Assembly (NCBI GenBank): GCA_037442205.1
Contig: JBBIQS010000053.1
Location: forward strand, 1 to 56,866
DNA length: 56,866 bases
DNA from: JBBIQS01 sp037442205
GTDB lineage: Bacteria > Myxococcota > Myxococcia > Myxococcales > UBA5297
Direction of reading: 5' to 3'
The notes under the pieces are model-generated. The model was not told where the DNA came from and made no database searches. It was given only the letters and a program-made list of their open reading frames with translations. Made by a program: the position numbers and the translations under genes. Every line of letters starts with the position of its first letter. Position 1 is the first letter of the stretch. This document shows, one piece after another, positions 8,370-21,573 of the stretch.

Positions 8370-11300
8370 ATGCCTCCTCAGACTCTGAGCGCCCCCGGCC
8401 CCCGCTTCGAAGACGAGCCCCGCGCCCGCGCCGCCCTCGACGCCTTGGAGAAGGCCCTCGGAGCGGCCCTGGCCGCCCGCGCCGAGAGGGCCGCGCGCAG
8501 CTCGGCCGATCCCGACCGCGCGCTCGACGCGCTCGAGCGGGCGCTTTCCGCTCGCCGCCTGCCCTCCGAGAAGCTCTCCGATCGAGCGATCGGACTGGTC
8601 TGCCAGCTGGGCTCGGGCAGCGACTTCTTCCCCCGCATCCTGGCCCGCCGCCCGCGGCTGCTCGACTGGCTGTGCGCCGGGCGCAACCTGGGCGCCGAGA
8701 AGCCGCTGGAGGCCTACCAGCGCGAGCTCGCCGCCCGGGTGCGGCGCCTCGCCGATCCCTCGGACGTCGCCGCGCTGACCCGGCTCCTGCGGCTCTACAA
8801 GTACCGGGAGATGCTGCGCATCGCGGTGCGCGACCTGAGCGGCCAGGCGACGGTGGGCGAGGTCACCCGCGAGCTGTCGGCGCTGGCCGAGGCCAGCCTC
8901 GACGCCGCGGTGCTCTTCCTCGACGCGCTGCTGCGCCGCCGCCACGGCGCCCCCGAGGGCAGCGACAGGCCCGGCGACAACTTCTGCGTGCTGGGGATGG
9001 GCAAGCTCGGGGCCCGCGAGCTCAACTTCTCCTCGGACATCGACCTCATCTACCTCTACGGCCGCGAGGGGCGCACCGCCGGCGGCGAGGGCGGGGCGGT
9101 GACGCACTTCGAGTACTACGCGCGCCTGGGCGAGCAGCTGACCAAGGCCATCGGCGAGGTGACCAGCGACGGCTTCGTCTTCCGGGTGGACCTGAACCTG
9201 CGCCCCGACGGCCGCAACGGGCCGATCGTCAATTCGCTGGACTCGATGGAGGAGTACTACCAGAGCTTCGGCCGCACCTGGGAGCGGGCGGCGATGCTCA
9301 AGGCGCGCCCGGTGGGCGGCGACCGGGCGGTGGGCGAGACCCTCGTGGCCTCGCTGGCGCCCTTCGTCTGGCGCCGCAGCGTGGACCACTCCACCGTCGA
9401 GGAGATGCGGGCGCTCAAGGCGCGCATCAACCAGCGCCTGGGCTCGCGCGGCGACGACGTGAAGCTGGGGCCCGGCGGCATCCGCGAGGTGGAGTTCTTC
9501 GTCCAGGCGCTGCAGCTGCTCCACGGCGGCAAGAACCCCAAGCTTCGCGAGCGGGCGACGATGGCCGCGCTCTCCCAGGCCCTGTTCGCCGGCCTGATCA
9601 CCGCCCGCGACCACGACATCCTCGCCGACGCCTACCTCTTCCTGCGCAAGGTCGAGCACCGGCTGCAGATGCTGGCCGAGCGGCAGACCCACGCCCTGCC
9701 TGAGGACGGCCGGGCGCGCCTGCGGCTGGCGCGCGCCATGGGCTTCGACTCGGTCGCCGCCTTCGACGCCCAGCTCGGCCGCCACCGCAGGGCGGTCGCC
9801 GCCATCTTCAACGACGTGATGCAGGCGTCGGGCGCCACCCCGGCCGCGGTCGATCCGATGCTCTCCCAGGCGGCCGACCTCGACGCGCCGGACGAGGCGC
9901 GCACCGCGGCGCTGGCGGCGCGCGGGTTCCGGGCCCCGGCCGAGGCGCTGCAGAGCCTGCTTTTGCTGGCCCGCGACCGGACCTCGCCCTTCGCCAAGCG
10001 CGGCGGCGCCGCCCCCGAGGCGGTGAAGCTGCTCGCCGACTGCGCCGCCAGCCCCGATCCCGATCGCGCGCTGTTCCATCTCACCGGATTCCTCACCGCC
10101 ATCCGCCAGCCCGGGCCTTCCTACACCCTGCTCGCCCAGAATCCGTCGACCGCGCGGCTGCTGGCCTCGCTCTTCGGCACCAGCGACTACCTGTCCAAGG
10201 ACTTCCTGCGCCACCCCGAGCTGCTCGAGGCCCTGGTGCGCTCGGACCAGGCGGTGGTGAAGAAGGGCAAGGAGCGCCTGGCCCAGGAGCTGGCGGCGCG
10301 CCTGGCCGCCCATCCCGACCTCGAGGACAAGCTGGTCACCACCCGCCGCTTCAAGAACGAGGAGGTGCTGCGGGTCGGGCTCAACGACGTGGCCGGCAGC
10401 CTGGAGCTGCAGGAGGTCTCCTGGGAGCTGTCGGACCTGGCCGAGGTCCTGGTGCAGGCCTGCCGCGATCTGGCCTGGCAGGAGCAGCTGGCGCGCTACG
10501 GCGAGCCGCTGGACGAGGCCGGGGCCCCGGCGCGACTGGCGATCCTGGGCCTGGGCAAGCTCGGCGGGCGCGAGCTGGGCTACCACTCGGACCTGGATCT
10601 GATCTTCGTCTACTCCTCCGCTGGCGAAACCCGCGGCGGCTCGCGCGGGAAGATCGGCAGCGGCGAGTTCTTCGCCCGCCTGGCCCAGCGGCTGCTCTCC
10701 CACCTGTCTCTGCAGCTGCGCGAGGGCTACCTCTACAAGACCGACGTGCGGCTGCGCCCCTCGGGGAACCAGGGGACCCTGGTGGTCAGCCTCAACTCCT
10801 TCGCCGACCACCAGCAGCGGCGGGCCCAGGTCTGGGAGCGCCAGGCGCTGACCCGCGCCCGGCTGGTCTGCGGCGACGAGCAGCTGTGGCGTGACCTGCA
10901 GGAGAAGGTCCTGGGGCCGCTGGTATTCCGGCCGGTGGACGATCCCGCGCTGCTGCGCGCCGAGGTGGCCCGCATGCGCGAGCGGATGGAGCGCGAGCTG
11001 GCCCAGGAGAGCCGCGCCCAGGTCAACCCCAAGCTCGGGCGCGGGGGCATCGTCGACGTGGAGTTCTTGGTCCAGTACCTGGAGCTGCTGCACGGGCCAG
11101 TCCATCCCCAGGTCCGGCAGGCAGGGACGCTCGAGGCGCTGTCGGCGCTGGCCGAGGTCGAGGCGCTCTCCGCGCAGGACGCCCAACGGCTCACCCGGGC
11201 CTGGCTCTTCCTGCGCAAGCTGGAGAACCGGCTGCGCATCGTCCACGGGGCGCCGCTGTCGCACCTGCCTACCGGCGGGCCCACCCTGCACATGCTCGCG

Positions 11301-11408
11301 CGGCGGCTCGGCTACGCGGGAGAGGAGCCCGGGTTCCGCCTGCTGGCCGACTACGACGCCACCACTGACGAGGTCAGGCGCTCCTACGACAGGTTGCTGG
11401 CAAGCTAG
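8370..11408 (+). CDS. glnE: bifunctional glutamine synthetase adenylyltransferase/deadenylase
   Basis: GlnE adds AMP to and removes AMP from a tyrosine of glutamine synthetase, coupling ammonia assimilation to nitrogen status through PII. The predicted 1012-residue protein has the duplicated nucleotidyltransferase layout. The first core (GMGKLGARELNFSSDIDL) lies near residue 208 and the second (GLGKLGGRELGYHSDLDL) near 727, each with the paired metal-binding aspartates and a following helical regulatory domain. Length is slightly above the usual 950. The reading frame is open up to 8256, but the ATG at 8370 gives the more family-like start. No Shine-Dalgarno is obvious, and TACACT at 8357-8362 sits where a -10 element of a leaderless transcript would be. 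The neighbouring secreted-protein gene is divergent. Confidence 0.93.
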   Translation: MPPQTLSAPGPRFEDEPRARAALDALEKALGAALAARAERAARSSADPDRALDALERALSARRLPSEKLSDRAIGLVCQLGSGSDFFPRILARRPRLLDWLCAGRNLGAEKPLEAYQRELAARVRRLADPSDVAALTRLLRLYKYREMLRIAVRDLSGQATVGEVTRELSALAEASLDAAVLFLDALLRRRHGAPEGSDRPGDNFCVLGMGKLGARELNFSSDIDLIYLYGREGRTAGGEGGAVTHFEYYARLGEQLTKAIGEVTSDGFVFRVDLNLRPDGRNGPIVNSLDSMEEYYQSFGRTWERAAMLKARPVGGDRAVGETLVASLAPFVWRRSVDHSTVEEMRALKARINQRLGSRGDDVKLGPGGIREVEFFVQALQLLHGGKNPKLRERATMAALSQALFAGLITARDHDILADAYLFLRKVEHRLQMLAERQTHALPEDGRARLRLARAMGFDSVAAFDAQLGRHRRAVAAIFNDVMQASGATPAAVDPMLSQAADLDAPDEARTAALAARGFRAPAEALQSLLLLARDRTSPFAKRGGAAPEAVKLLADCAASPDPDRALFHLTGFLTAIRQPGPSYTLLAQNPSTARLLASLFGTSDYLSKDFLRHPELLEALVRSDQAVVKKGKERLAQELAARLAAHPDLEDKLVTTRRFKNEEVLRVGLNDVAGSLELQEVSWELSDLAEVLVQACRDLAWQEQLARYGEPLDEAGAPARLAILGLGKLGGRELGYHSDLDLIFVYSSAGETRGGSRGKIGSGEFFARLAQRLLSHLSLQLREGYLYKTDVRLRPSGNQGTLVVSLNSFADHQQRRAQVWERQALTRARLVCGDEQLWRDLQEKVLGPLVFRPVDDPALLRAEVARMRERMERELAQESRAQVNPKLGRGGIVDVEFLVQYLELLHGPVHPQVRQAGTLEALSALAEVEALSAQDAQRLTRAWLFLRKLENRLRIVHGAPLSHLPTGGPTLHMLARRLGYAGEEPGFRLLADYDATTDEVRRSYDRLLAS

Positions 11409-11425
11409 CGGGCCGGTCCAAACCC

Positions 11426-11459
11426 AAAAAGTAAAGCGGCCGGACTTTCGTCCGGCCGC
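11426..11459 (-). terminator. intrinsic terminator of tRNA-Leu
   Basis: A perfect 10-bp stem (arms 11436-11445 and 11450-11459) closes a GAAA tetraloop when read on the minus strand and runs into TTTACTTTTT (11426-11435). It begins six bases after the 3' end of the minus-strand tRNA-Leu gene. It also lies 27 bases after the glnE stop, but has no T-run on that strand. Confidence 0.85.
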
Positions 11460-11464
11460 CTACA

Positions 11465-11547
11465 TGCCCAGGAGAGGACTCGAACCTCCATGGCTGTTAA
11501 CCACTAGACCCTGAATCTAGCGTGTCTACCAATTCCACCACCTGGGC
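11465..11547 (-). tRNA. tRNA-Leu (anticodon CAG)
   Basis: Read on the minus strand, the sequence folds into a class II tRNA. The acceptor stem is GCCCAGG paired with CCTGGGC, with discriminator A. The D arm contains GGAATTGGTAGAC. The anticodon stem CTAGA/TCTAG encloses TTCAGGG, giving anticodon CAG for the CUG codon. There is a long variable arm and a T arm with GGTTCGAGTCC. CCA is not encoded. CUG is expected to be a major leucine codon in this GC-rich genome. Confidence 0.96.
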
Positions 11548-11917
11548 CCGCTTGCCGGAGTCGCCCCCGAAAACGGCGGGCGAGTGTTTAGCCGCTTCGA
11601 GTTCAGCGGTCAAGCACTTCCATGTCTTCTCGGCGATATTTTCTCCCTCCTCCCCGCCCGGTGGCCCTCCGGCCGGCCGGCGTCCAACTCCTGAAAATGT
11701 TCGGCTACCGACCCTGGCGGGGCCCAAGCGCTAACTAGCTCGCACTTTTGACGACATGACGCAGTTGGCCGTGCCGTCGCCGCGCGGATGCGCTAAACCT
11801 CTCCGCCCATTTCGACAGCGGCATCCCTCGGGGGCGGGGGCCGCGCGCAGCGCCGAAGGCCTTGCCCCCCTCAGGCGTCCTGGGGTTCGACCCGAGCCCC
11901 CAGGGATCGACATCACG
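11548..11917. other. intergenic region between tRNA-Leu and the carboxylase gene
   Basis: About 370 bases without a convincing gene. It holds the minus-strand tRNA-Leu promoter (11585-11613). The frame of the carboxylase is open through 11756-11917, but the codons there encode Arg/Pro/Gly-rich sequence unlike the protein, so I treat it as leader. I found no convincing plus-strand promoter. Confidence 0.5.
11585..11613 (-). promoter_or_regulatory. promoter of tRNA-Leu
   Basis: On the minus strand, TTGACC (11608-11613) is followed by a 17-base spacer and TAAACA (11585-11590). Initiation near 11578 would leave about 30 bases of leader before the tRNA. The -35 matches the TTGAC element of the other tRNA promoters in this window; the -10 is weaker. 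Confidence 0.45.
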
Positions 11918-17515
<5,598 letters not shown>

Positions 17516-17529
17516 TCCCGACCATGAGC

Positions 17530-17548
17530 GGCCGGCACCCTGCCGGCC
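17530..17548. other. hairpin after the carboxylase gene
   Basis: GGCCGGC and GCCGGCC form a perfect 7-bp stem around a 5-base loop, 15 bases after the stop codon. There is no T-run on either strand, so it may be an mRNA-end structure or a processing barrier rather than an intrinsic terminator. Confidence 0.4.
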
Positions 17549-17575
17549 TCCGGGCAGACCGAGCGGAGCATCTCC

Positions 17576-17848
17576 TTGATCATCTTCAACTGGATCGGCC
17601 TGGCCATCTTCGCCGTCAGCTTCGGCGTCGCCTTCGGCATCGGCAGCCTCCTCGGCCACACCTCAGAAGGCGCAATGATGATCCTGGCCGGTCCTATCGC
17701 CGCCGCGCTCGACCTCGCCCATCGCTACCAGAAGGGCAACCGCCAGTGGTTCCAGGGCGCCGCCGGCGGCAGCCTGTTCTTCATTCCCATCTGGTGCCTG
17801 GGGCTGGTCTGGCTGGCGCTGGGCATCAGCTACCTGGCGAAGGGATAG
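17576..17848 (+). CDS. small membrane protein of unknown function
   Basis: A 90-residue protein with hydrophobic segments at about 4-26, 32-48 and 62-86, thus two or three membrane helices. The start is a TTG codon preceded by GGAG at seven bases; no in-frame ATG lies upstream, and starting later would cut the first helix. It follows the carboxylase gene by 60 bases on the same strand. No family was recognised. Confidence 0.6.
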   Translation: MIIFNWIGLAIFAVSFGVAFGIGSLLGHTSEGAMMILAGPIAAALDLAHRYQKGNRQWFQGAAGGSLFFIPIWCLGLVWLALGISYLAKG

Positions 17849-17856
17849 CGCTCGCC

Positions 17857-18642
17857 TCAGGCCTCTCGCCCCAGCGCCGCCAGCACCGCGGCCGGGCGAT
17901 TGGTGATCAGCGCGTCGACTCCCGCGTCGCGGCAGCGGCGCACGTCCTCGGGGGCATCGACCGTCCAGGCCGCCACCTTGAGCCCCTCGCGATGCCAGCG
18001 CTCCACCGCCGCGCGGGTGCAGAGCACGTGCTCGGGGTGGATCGCCGAGGTGCGCATCAGCCGCGCCGCCGCTTCCCGGGCCGCCAGGCGCTGGCCCGAC
18101 TCCATCAGCATCCCGGTGGCGTCGGCGTTCGCCAGCACCCGGGCCCGCGCCAGCGAAAGCGGGTTGAAGGAGGAGACCAGCAGCCGCAGCCGCGCGCGGT
18201 GGCGGCCGAGCAACGGCGCCACCCGAGCCGCCAGGCCACCATCGCGCACCGTCTCGCACTTGAGCTCGACGTTGACCACCTTTCCCTCGGGAATCGCCTC
18301 CAGCACCTCCTCCAACGTCGGGATGCAGGTGCCGGCGAAAGCGACGCCGAAGCGGCTGCCGACGTCGAGCTTCCTCAGCTCACTCAAGGAAGTCCGCCCC
18401 ACCTCCAGGTGGACGCCGGCCAGCCGATCCAGCCATTCGTCGTGGCAGACCACCGGCTCGCCGGTGGCGCAGAGCATGGTGTCCAGCTCGACGCCGTCGG
18501 CGCCCTGGCGCATCGCCTCGCGGAAGGCGGGCAGGGTGTTCTCGGGGGCGTCGGCGCTGGCGCCGCGGTGCCCCAGCACCAGCGGGCGGCCGGCGACGGT
18601 GGGAAAGGGACAGCGAGCGAGCGAGAGCATGGCTCGGCGCAT
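17857..18642 (-). CDS. glycerophosphodiester phosphodiesterase (GDPD family)
   Basis: A TIM-barrel phosphodiesterase that hydrolyses glycerophosphodiesters to glycerol-3-phosphate and an alcohol. The family signature is clear: LVLGHRGASADAPENTLPAF near the N-terminus with the catalytic His-Arg, then GADGVELDTMLCATGEPVVCHDEWLDR with metal-binding Glu/Asp and the second catalytic His, and later VNVELK and the C-terminal AWTVDAPEDVRRCRDAGVDALITNRP. At 261 residues it is a typical cytoplasmic bacterial form, with no signal peptide. The start is uncertain: ATG at 18642 was chosen, ATG at 18630 is equally possible, and the frame is open to a TTG at 18669. It diverges from the TatA-like gene. Confidence 0.88.
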   Translation of the reverse strand: MRRAMLSLARCPFPTVAGRPLVLGHRGASADAPENTLPAFREAMRQGADGVELDTMLCATGEPVVCHDEWLDRLAGVHLEVGRTSLSELRKLDVGSRFGVAFAGTCIPTLEEVLEAIPEGKVVNVELKCETVRDGGLAARVAPLLGRHRARLRLLVSSFNPLSLARARVLANADATGMLMESGQRLAAREAAARLMRTSAIHPEHVLCTRAAVERWHREGLKVAAWTVDAPEDVRRCRDAGVDALITNRPAAVLAALGREA

Positions 18643-18680
18643 GCTACGATGCCGCCCCTGAGCCGACAAACGAGAGCGTC

Positions 18681-18821
18681 ATGCCCAGCTTCGACCTCAC
18701 CCCCGGCGACCTGACCCTGATCGCCATCATCATCGTGATGGTGATCCTGCCCAGCCGCCTCTCGACCATCGGCAACTTCGTCGGCCGGCTGGTCCGCGGC
18801 AAGGCCGGCCAGCCGGAGTAA
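18681..18821 (+). CDS. TatA/E-like small membrane protein
   Basis: A 46-residue protein, MPSFDLTPGDLTLIAIIIVM..., with one hydrophobic helix (about 11-24), a turn LPSRLS, and an amphipathic basic helix TIGNFVGRLVRGKAG. That is the TatA layout (short periplasmic N-terminus, one membrane helix, hinge, amphipathic helix), in which TatA forms the twin-arginine translocation pore. The G-D before the helix resembles the usual G-x-x-E, but the conserved FG-x-KK hinge is reduced to LPSR and the acidic tail of TatA is missing. GAGAG lies four bases before the ATG. No tatB or tatC is nearby. The alternative is an unrelated small amphipathic protein. Confidence 0.6.
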   Translation: MPSFDLTPGDLTLIAIIIVMVILPSRLSTIGNFVGRLVRGKAGQPE

Positions 18822-18840
18822 CTCGGGCTGCGCGCCAGAG

Positions 18841-19584
18841 TCAGCTCTTGCCAGCGAGCAGCTTGCGCGCCAGCTCGCGCACGCTCTGGTTGAGGGCGCG
18901 ATCGCCGGCGATGGCCTTGAGATCCGCCTTGAGCAGGTGCGGCAGGATCTTGAGGGAAATCTCCGGCGCCGTGTAGGGATTCATCGCCAGGGCTTTGCGC
19001 ACCGAGGGGCGCACGCTCCACTTCGGCGACTTCCAGATCTCCAGCAACGTCTCGCCTTTGGCGGGCCGTCGGGCGGCAGTTCGGATCACCAGGCCCTCGG
19101 TCATCTTGGGGTTGAGCAGCAGCTCCCTGACCACCCGCGCATCGCCCTCGACCGCCAGCCGCGCCATGCGATCGGGATCGGCCTTGCGGGCGATCATTTT
19201 CTTGTGGCCCAGTGTCAGCGCGGCCAGCGTCGGGTCGACCTCGGGGATGGCGTTGGGGTCGATCTCCTGGGCCGCGGCTCCGCTGACGAAGAGCGCCGCC
19301 ACCTCGGCCATGCCGAACTCGGCCGCGGCGTCGTAGATCCGGCCGCGCAAGGCGAAGGGCAGCTGGTCGTCCGGGCTGAACATCAGCGCCCGGGAGACCA
19401 TCGACAGCACCTGCCCGGCCTCCGGCGAGGACTTGGCGCGCTCGATCAGCCCCTTGAGCAGGTGGGCCGCTTCAACCGGCTCGAAGGTCGCCAGCTCGCG
19501 GGCGGCGGCCGCCTCGCCGACGCTGCTCGGCTCGAGGCTAGCCAGGTGCCTCACCAGCTGCTCGGAGCGATCGCTCGCGCTCAC
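18841..19584 (-). CDS. helical-repeat protein of unknown function
   Basis: A 247-residue, soluble, all-helical protein without signal sequence. Segments such as GDARVVRELLLNPKMTEGLVIRTAARRP and SVRPSVRKALAMNPYTAPEISLKILP recur every 35-40 residues and look like degenerate HEAT or leucine-rich-variant repeats. Such repeats usually bind proteins. It starts with GTG preceded by GAGGG, 12 bases after the zinc-ribbon protein gene, so the two should be co-transcribed and could act together. No named family assigned. Confidence 0.65.
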   Translation of the reverse strand: MSASDRSEQLVRHLASLEPSSVGEAAAARELATFEPVEAAHLLKGLIERAKSSPEAGQVLSMVSRALMFSPDDQLPFALRGRIYDAAAEFGMAEVAALFVSGAAAQEIDPNAIPEVDPTLAALTLGHKKMIARKADPDRMARLAVEGDARVVRELLLNPKMTEGLVIRTAARRPAKGETLLEIWKSPKWSVRPSVRKALAMNPYTAPEISLKILPHLLKADLKAIAGDRALNQSVRELARKLLAGKS

Positions 19585-19596
19585 GCGGCCCTCGAT

Positions 19597-21360
19597 CTAC
19601 TTGCTCCCGACTGCAGGGCCGGCATGCCCTTTCGCAGCGGGAGTGGGAGGCACGGACGGGGCCGCCGGGGCGTCGTGCTTGCCCTCGGCGGCTTCCTTCA
19701 ACGCCGCGGGGGCGGCCGGCTTCTCGGCAGTCGATGGCTCGGGCGCCCGCTTACCCGCGGGCAGCGGCTCGGTGCTCACGTGCACGGTGAGGTCGGCCAG
19801 CTCCTCGGGGTACTCGTAGAAGACCACCGCGAACTCCGGCGAGCTGCCCGGCTCAATCGGCCCGGCCATCGCCGCCAGCCGCTGGTCCAGTTCCGCCAGG
19901 CTCGCCGGGCTGGCGATGGCGTAGATCTCCTCCGCCGACGGCATCGGGCCGGCGACCCCATCGGCGCGGCGGACCATGCTGGTACCACGGCGCAGCTCGA
20001 CACTCACCCGCACCGGCCCCAGCGGTTCCGAGGCAGGGTTGAGCAGCCTCCCGCGGACGAACAGCACCGGATGCCCGGCCCGCGTCGGATAGGTGCCGCT
20101 CACCAGATCGACCGCGGTCAGCGCCTGGCCCTGGGTCGCGGGAGCGCCGGAGACGAACGCCAGAGCGCCGGACCCAACTCCGAGAGCGGCCACCAGGATG
20201 GCCCCGAACAACGTCGCCACGGGACGGCGCCTGCGAGGCGCGCGCGCGGCCGATGCCTTTCTCGCTGCCGAGCGTGCGGCGGGCATCGCACGGGCGGGCT
20301 TGGCCTCCGGCTCGACCACCTTTCCCGGCCAGCGCACCTCGCGAACCACAGTGGCGACCTCGTCCTGGTAGCCGGGTGCGGCAGCGGGAGGTTCGGGAAG
20401 AGCGGGCTTCCCCGGGGTGGTCGGGGCGGCGCCGTTGTCGAGGTCGAGTCCCGACGGAGCCGTGCCCATGTCGAAATCGTTGCCGCCGCTTGGGATCGAG
20501 ATGCCGCCCAGATCCATCGGCGGAATTGACGCCGCTGGGGCGGCCGCGCCCTTCGGCGCGGCAGGCGCGCCGGGAGCAGCCCCCAGGCCAGAGAAGGGAC
20601 CCGCCGCCGCGGGCGCCGGCGAGCGTCCAGCGCCCAGGAGATCGGGCGCTGAGAATCCGGGCACGGAGGCAGGCGAATTGCCCGATTCACTGGCCATGCC
20701 GCCGAACGGATCAGCTCCCGCCCCAGAGCCCGAGCCAGCAGCCAGCGCGGGGCCGCCGATGCTGGCGAACGGATCGGCGGAGGCGCCCGGCGTCGGCGCA
20801 CCGAGGCTGGCAAACGGATCTGCCGCAGCCGGCTTTGCCCCCGGCGCGCCCAGCCCGGCGAATGGGTCCGGCGAGGCGGCCTTGGCCGGTGCGCTCAGTC
20901 CGGCAAACGGATCCGGCGAGGCCGCCTTGGCCGCCGGCGCGCCCAGCCCAGCGAACGGATCGGCCGAGGCCGCTTTGGCCGCTGGCGCGCCCAGCCCGGC
21001 GAAAGGGTCGGCGCCAGGAGCTGGAGCTGAAGCGAGCCCGCCGAAGGGGTCGGCCGCCGCCGCCGGGGCCGCGGCACCGAACGGGTCCGGGCTGGCCCTC
21101 AGCTCGGAGGTCTTGAAGCGCGCGAAAGGATCGGGACCGGCGAGCGACTTGGCGGGCGCCGCGGGTCGCGCCGGCAGTCCCGTGGAAGGCGGAGGCGTCG
21201 GCGGCGCCGCGATGGCCAGAGCGTCGGGCTCGGGAGCGGGGTCCTTGCGAACGACGAAGGTCGTCGAACACTTGCTGCAGCGCACCTTCACGCCGCGCTC
21301 GGTGACCTTGTCGTCAGAGATCTTGAAGCGCGCCTGGCATGCTGCACATTGGACGATCAT
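19597..21360 (-). CDS. zinc-ribbon membrane protein with DPF repeats
   Basis: A 587-residue protein. Residues 1-38 form an MJ0042-type zinc ribbon (CAAC ... CSKC, starting MIVQCAACQARFKISDDK). About 45-370 is an Ala/Pro/Gly linker with ten DPF(A/G) motifs spaced about 15-16 residues. Then come a basic patch and one membrane helix (ATLFGAILVAALGVGSGALAF), and a C-terminal globular domain of about 160 residues resembling the extracytoplasmic DUF3426 domain. The ribbon would be cytoplasmic and the C-terminal domain periplasmic. The start was fixed at the ATG immediately before the ribbon; the frame is open far upstream but runs antisense to the regulator gene. Related proteins are common in myxobacteria. 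Function unknown. Confidence 0.75.
   Translation of the reverse strand: MIVQCAACQARFKISDDKVTERGVKVRCSKCSTTFVVRKDPAPEPDALAIAAPPTPPPSTGLPARPAAPAKSLAGPDPFARFKTSELRASPDPFGAAAPAAAADPFGGLASAPAPGADPFAGLGAPAAKAASADPFAGLGAPAAKAASPDPFAGLSAPAKAASPDPFAGLGAPGAKPAAADPFASLGAPTPGASADPFASIGGPALAAGSGSGAGADPFGGMASESGNSPASVPGFSAPDLLGAGRSPAPAAAGPFSGLGAAPGAPAAPKGAAAPAASIPPMDLGGISIPSGGNDFDMGTAPSGLDLDNGAAPTTPGKPALPEPPAAAPGYQDEVATVVREVRWPGKVVEPEAKPARAMPAARSAARKASAARAPRRRRPVATLFGAILVAALGVGSGALAFVSGAPATQGQALTAVDLVSGTYPTRAGHPVLFVRGRLLNPASEPLGPVRVSVELRRGTSMVRRADGVAGPMPSAEEIYAIASPASLAELDQRLAAMAGPIEPGSSPEFAVVFYEYPEELADLTVHVSTEPLPAGKRAPEPSTAEKPAAPAALKEAAEGKHDAPAAPSVPPTPAAKGHAGPAVGSK
20700..21140 (-). repeat. coding repeats for DPF motifs
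   Basis: Ten copies of an Asp-Pro-Phe codon triplet occur here, six of them in near-identical 45-48-base units that encode versions of ADPFAGLGAPAAKAAS. The units differ mostly at third positions and in small length changes, as expected of a slowly diverging tandem duplication inside the zinc-ribbon protein gene. Confidence 0.8.
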
Positions 21361-21381
21361 CGGAGCCCTTGAATTCTGGCC

Positions 21382-21411
21382 ATTATCGGCGCGCTGCACT
21401 CGGGCGATCAA
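21382..21411 (-). promoter_or_regulatory. promoter of the zinc-ribbon protein gene
   Basis: On the minus strand TTGATC (21406-21411), an 18-base spacer and GATAAT (21382-21387) precede the start codon at 21360. The -10 differs from consensus at one base. Transcription would begin near 21375. Confidence 0.5.
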
Positions 21412-21523
21412 GAGCGGGCGCGCCCTCCGCACCTTCCCGGCCCTTCGGCGCCCGCTCTCGGCCGAGCATCGGTCGACCGGCCGCGGGGCCGCCCGCTCGC
21501 CAGGCTTCTGCCAGTCCCAGGAT

Positions 21524-21552
21524 TTGACACCGTCGAACGGCGCTCGTATGCC
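21524..21552 (+). promoter_or_regulatory. promoter of the tandem-receiver regulator gene
   Basis: A perfect TTGACA (21524-21529), a 17-base spacer and TATGCC (21547-21552) lie just before the start at 21574. The -10 is weak, so additional control is likely. The divergent promoter of the zinc-ribbon gene lies about 110 bases away. Confidence 0.45.
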
Positions 21553-21573
21553 CATAGCCCCTGAGGGACCGCC

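Noticed and set aside
8238..11291. Open frame of about 1000 codons antisense to glnE
   Set aside because: No domain and composition typical of an antisense shadow; GlnE motifs are unmistakable on the other strand.
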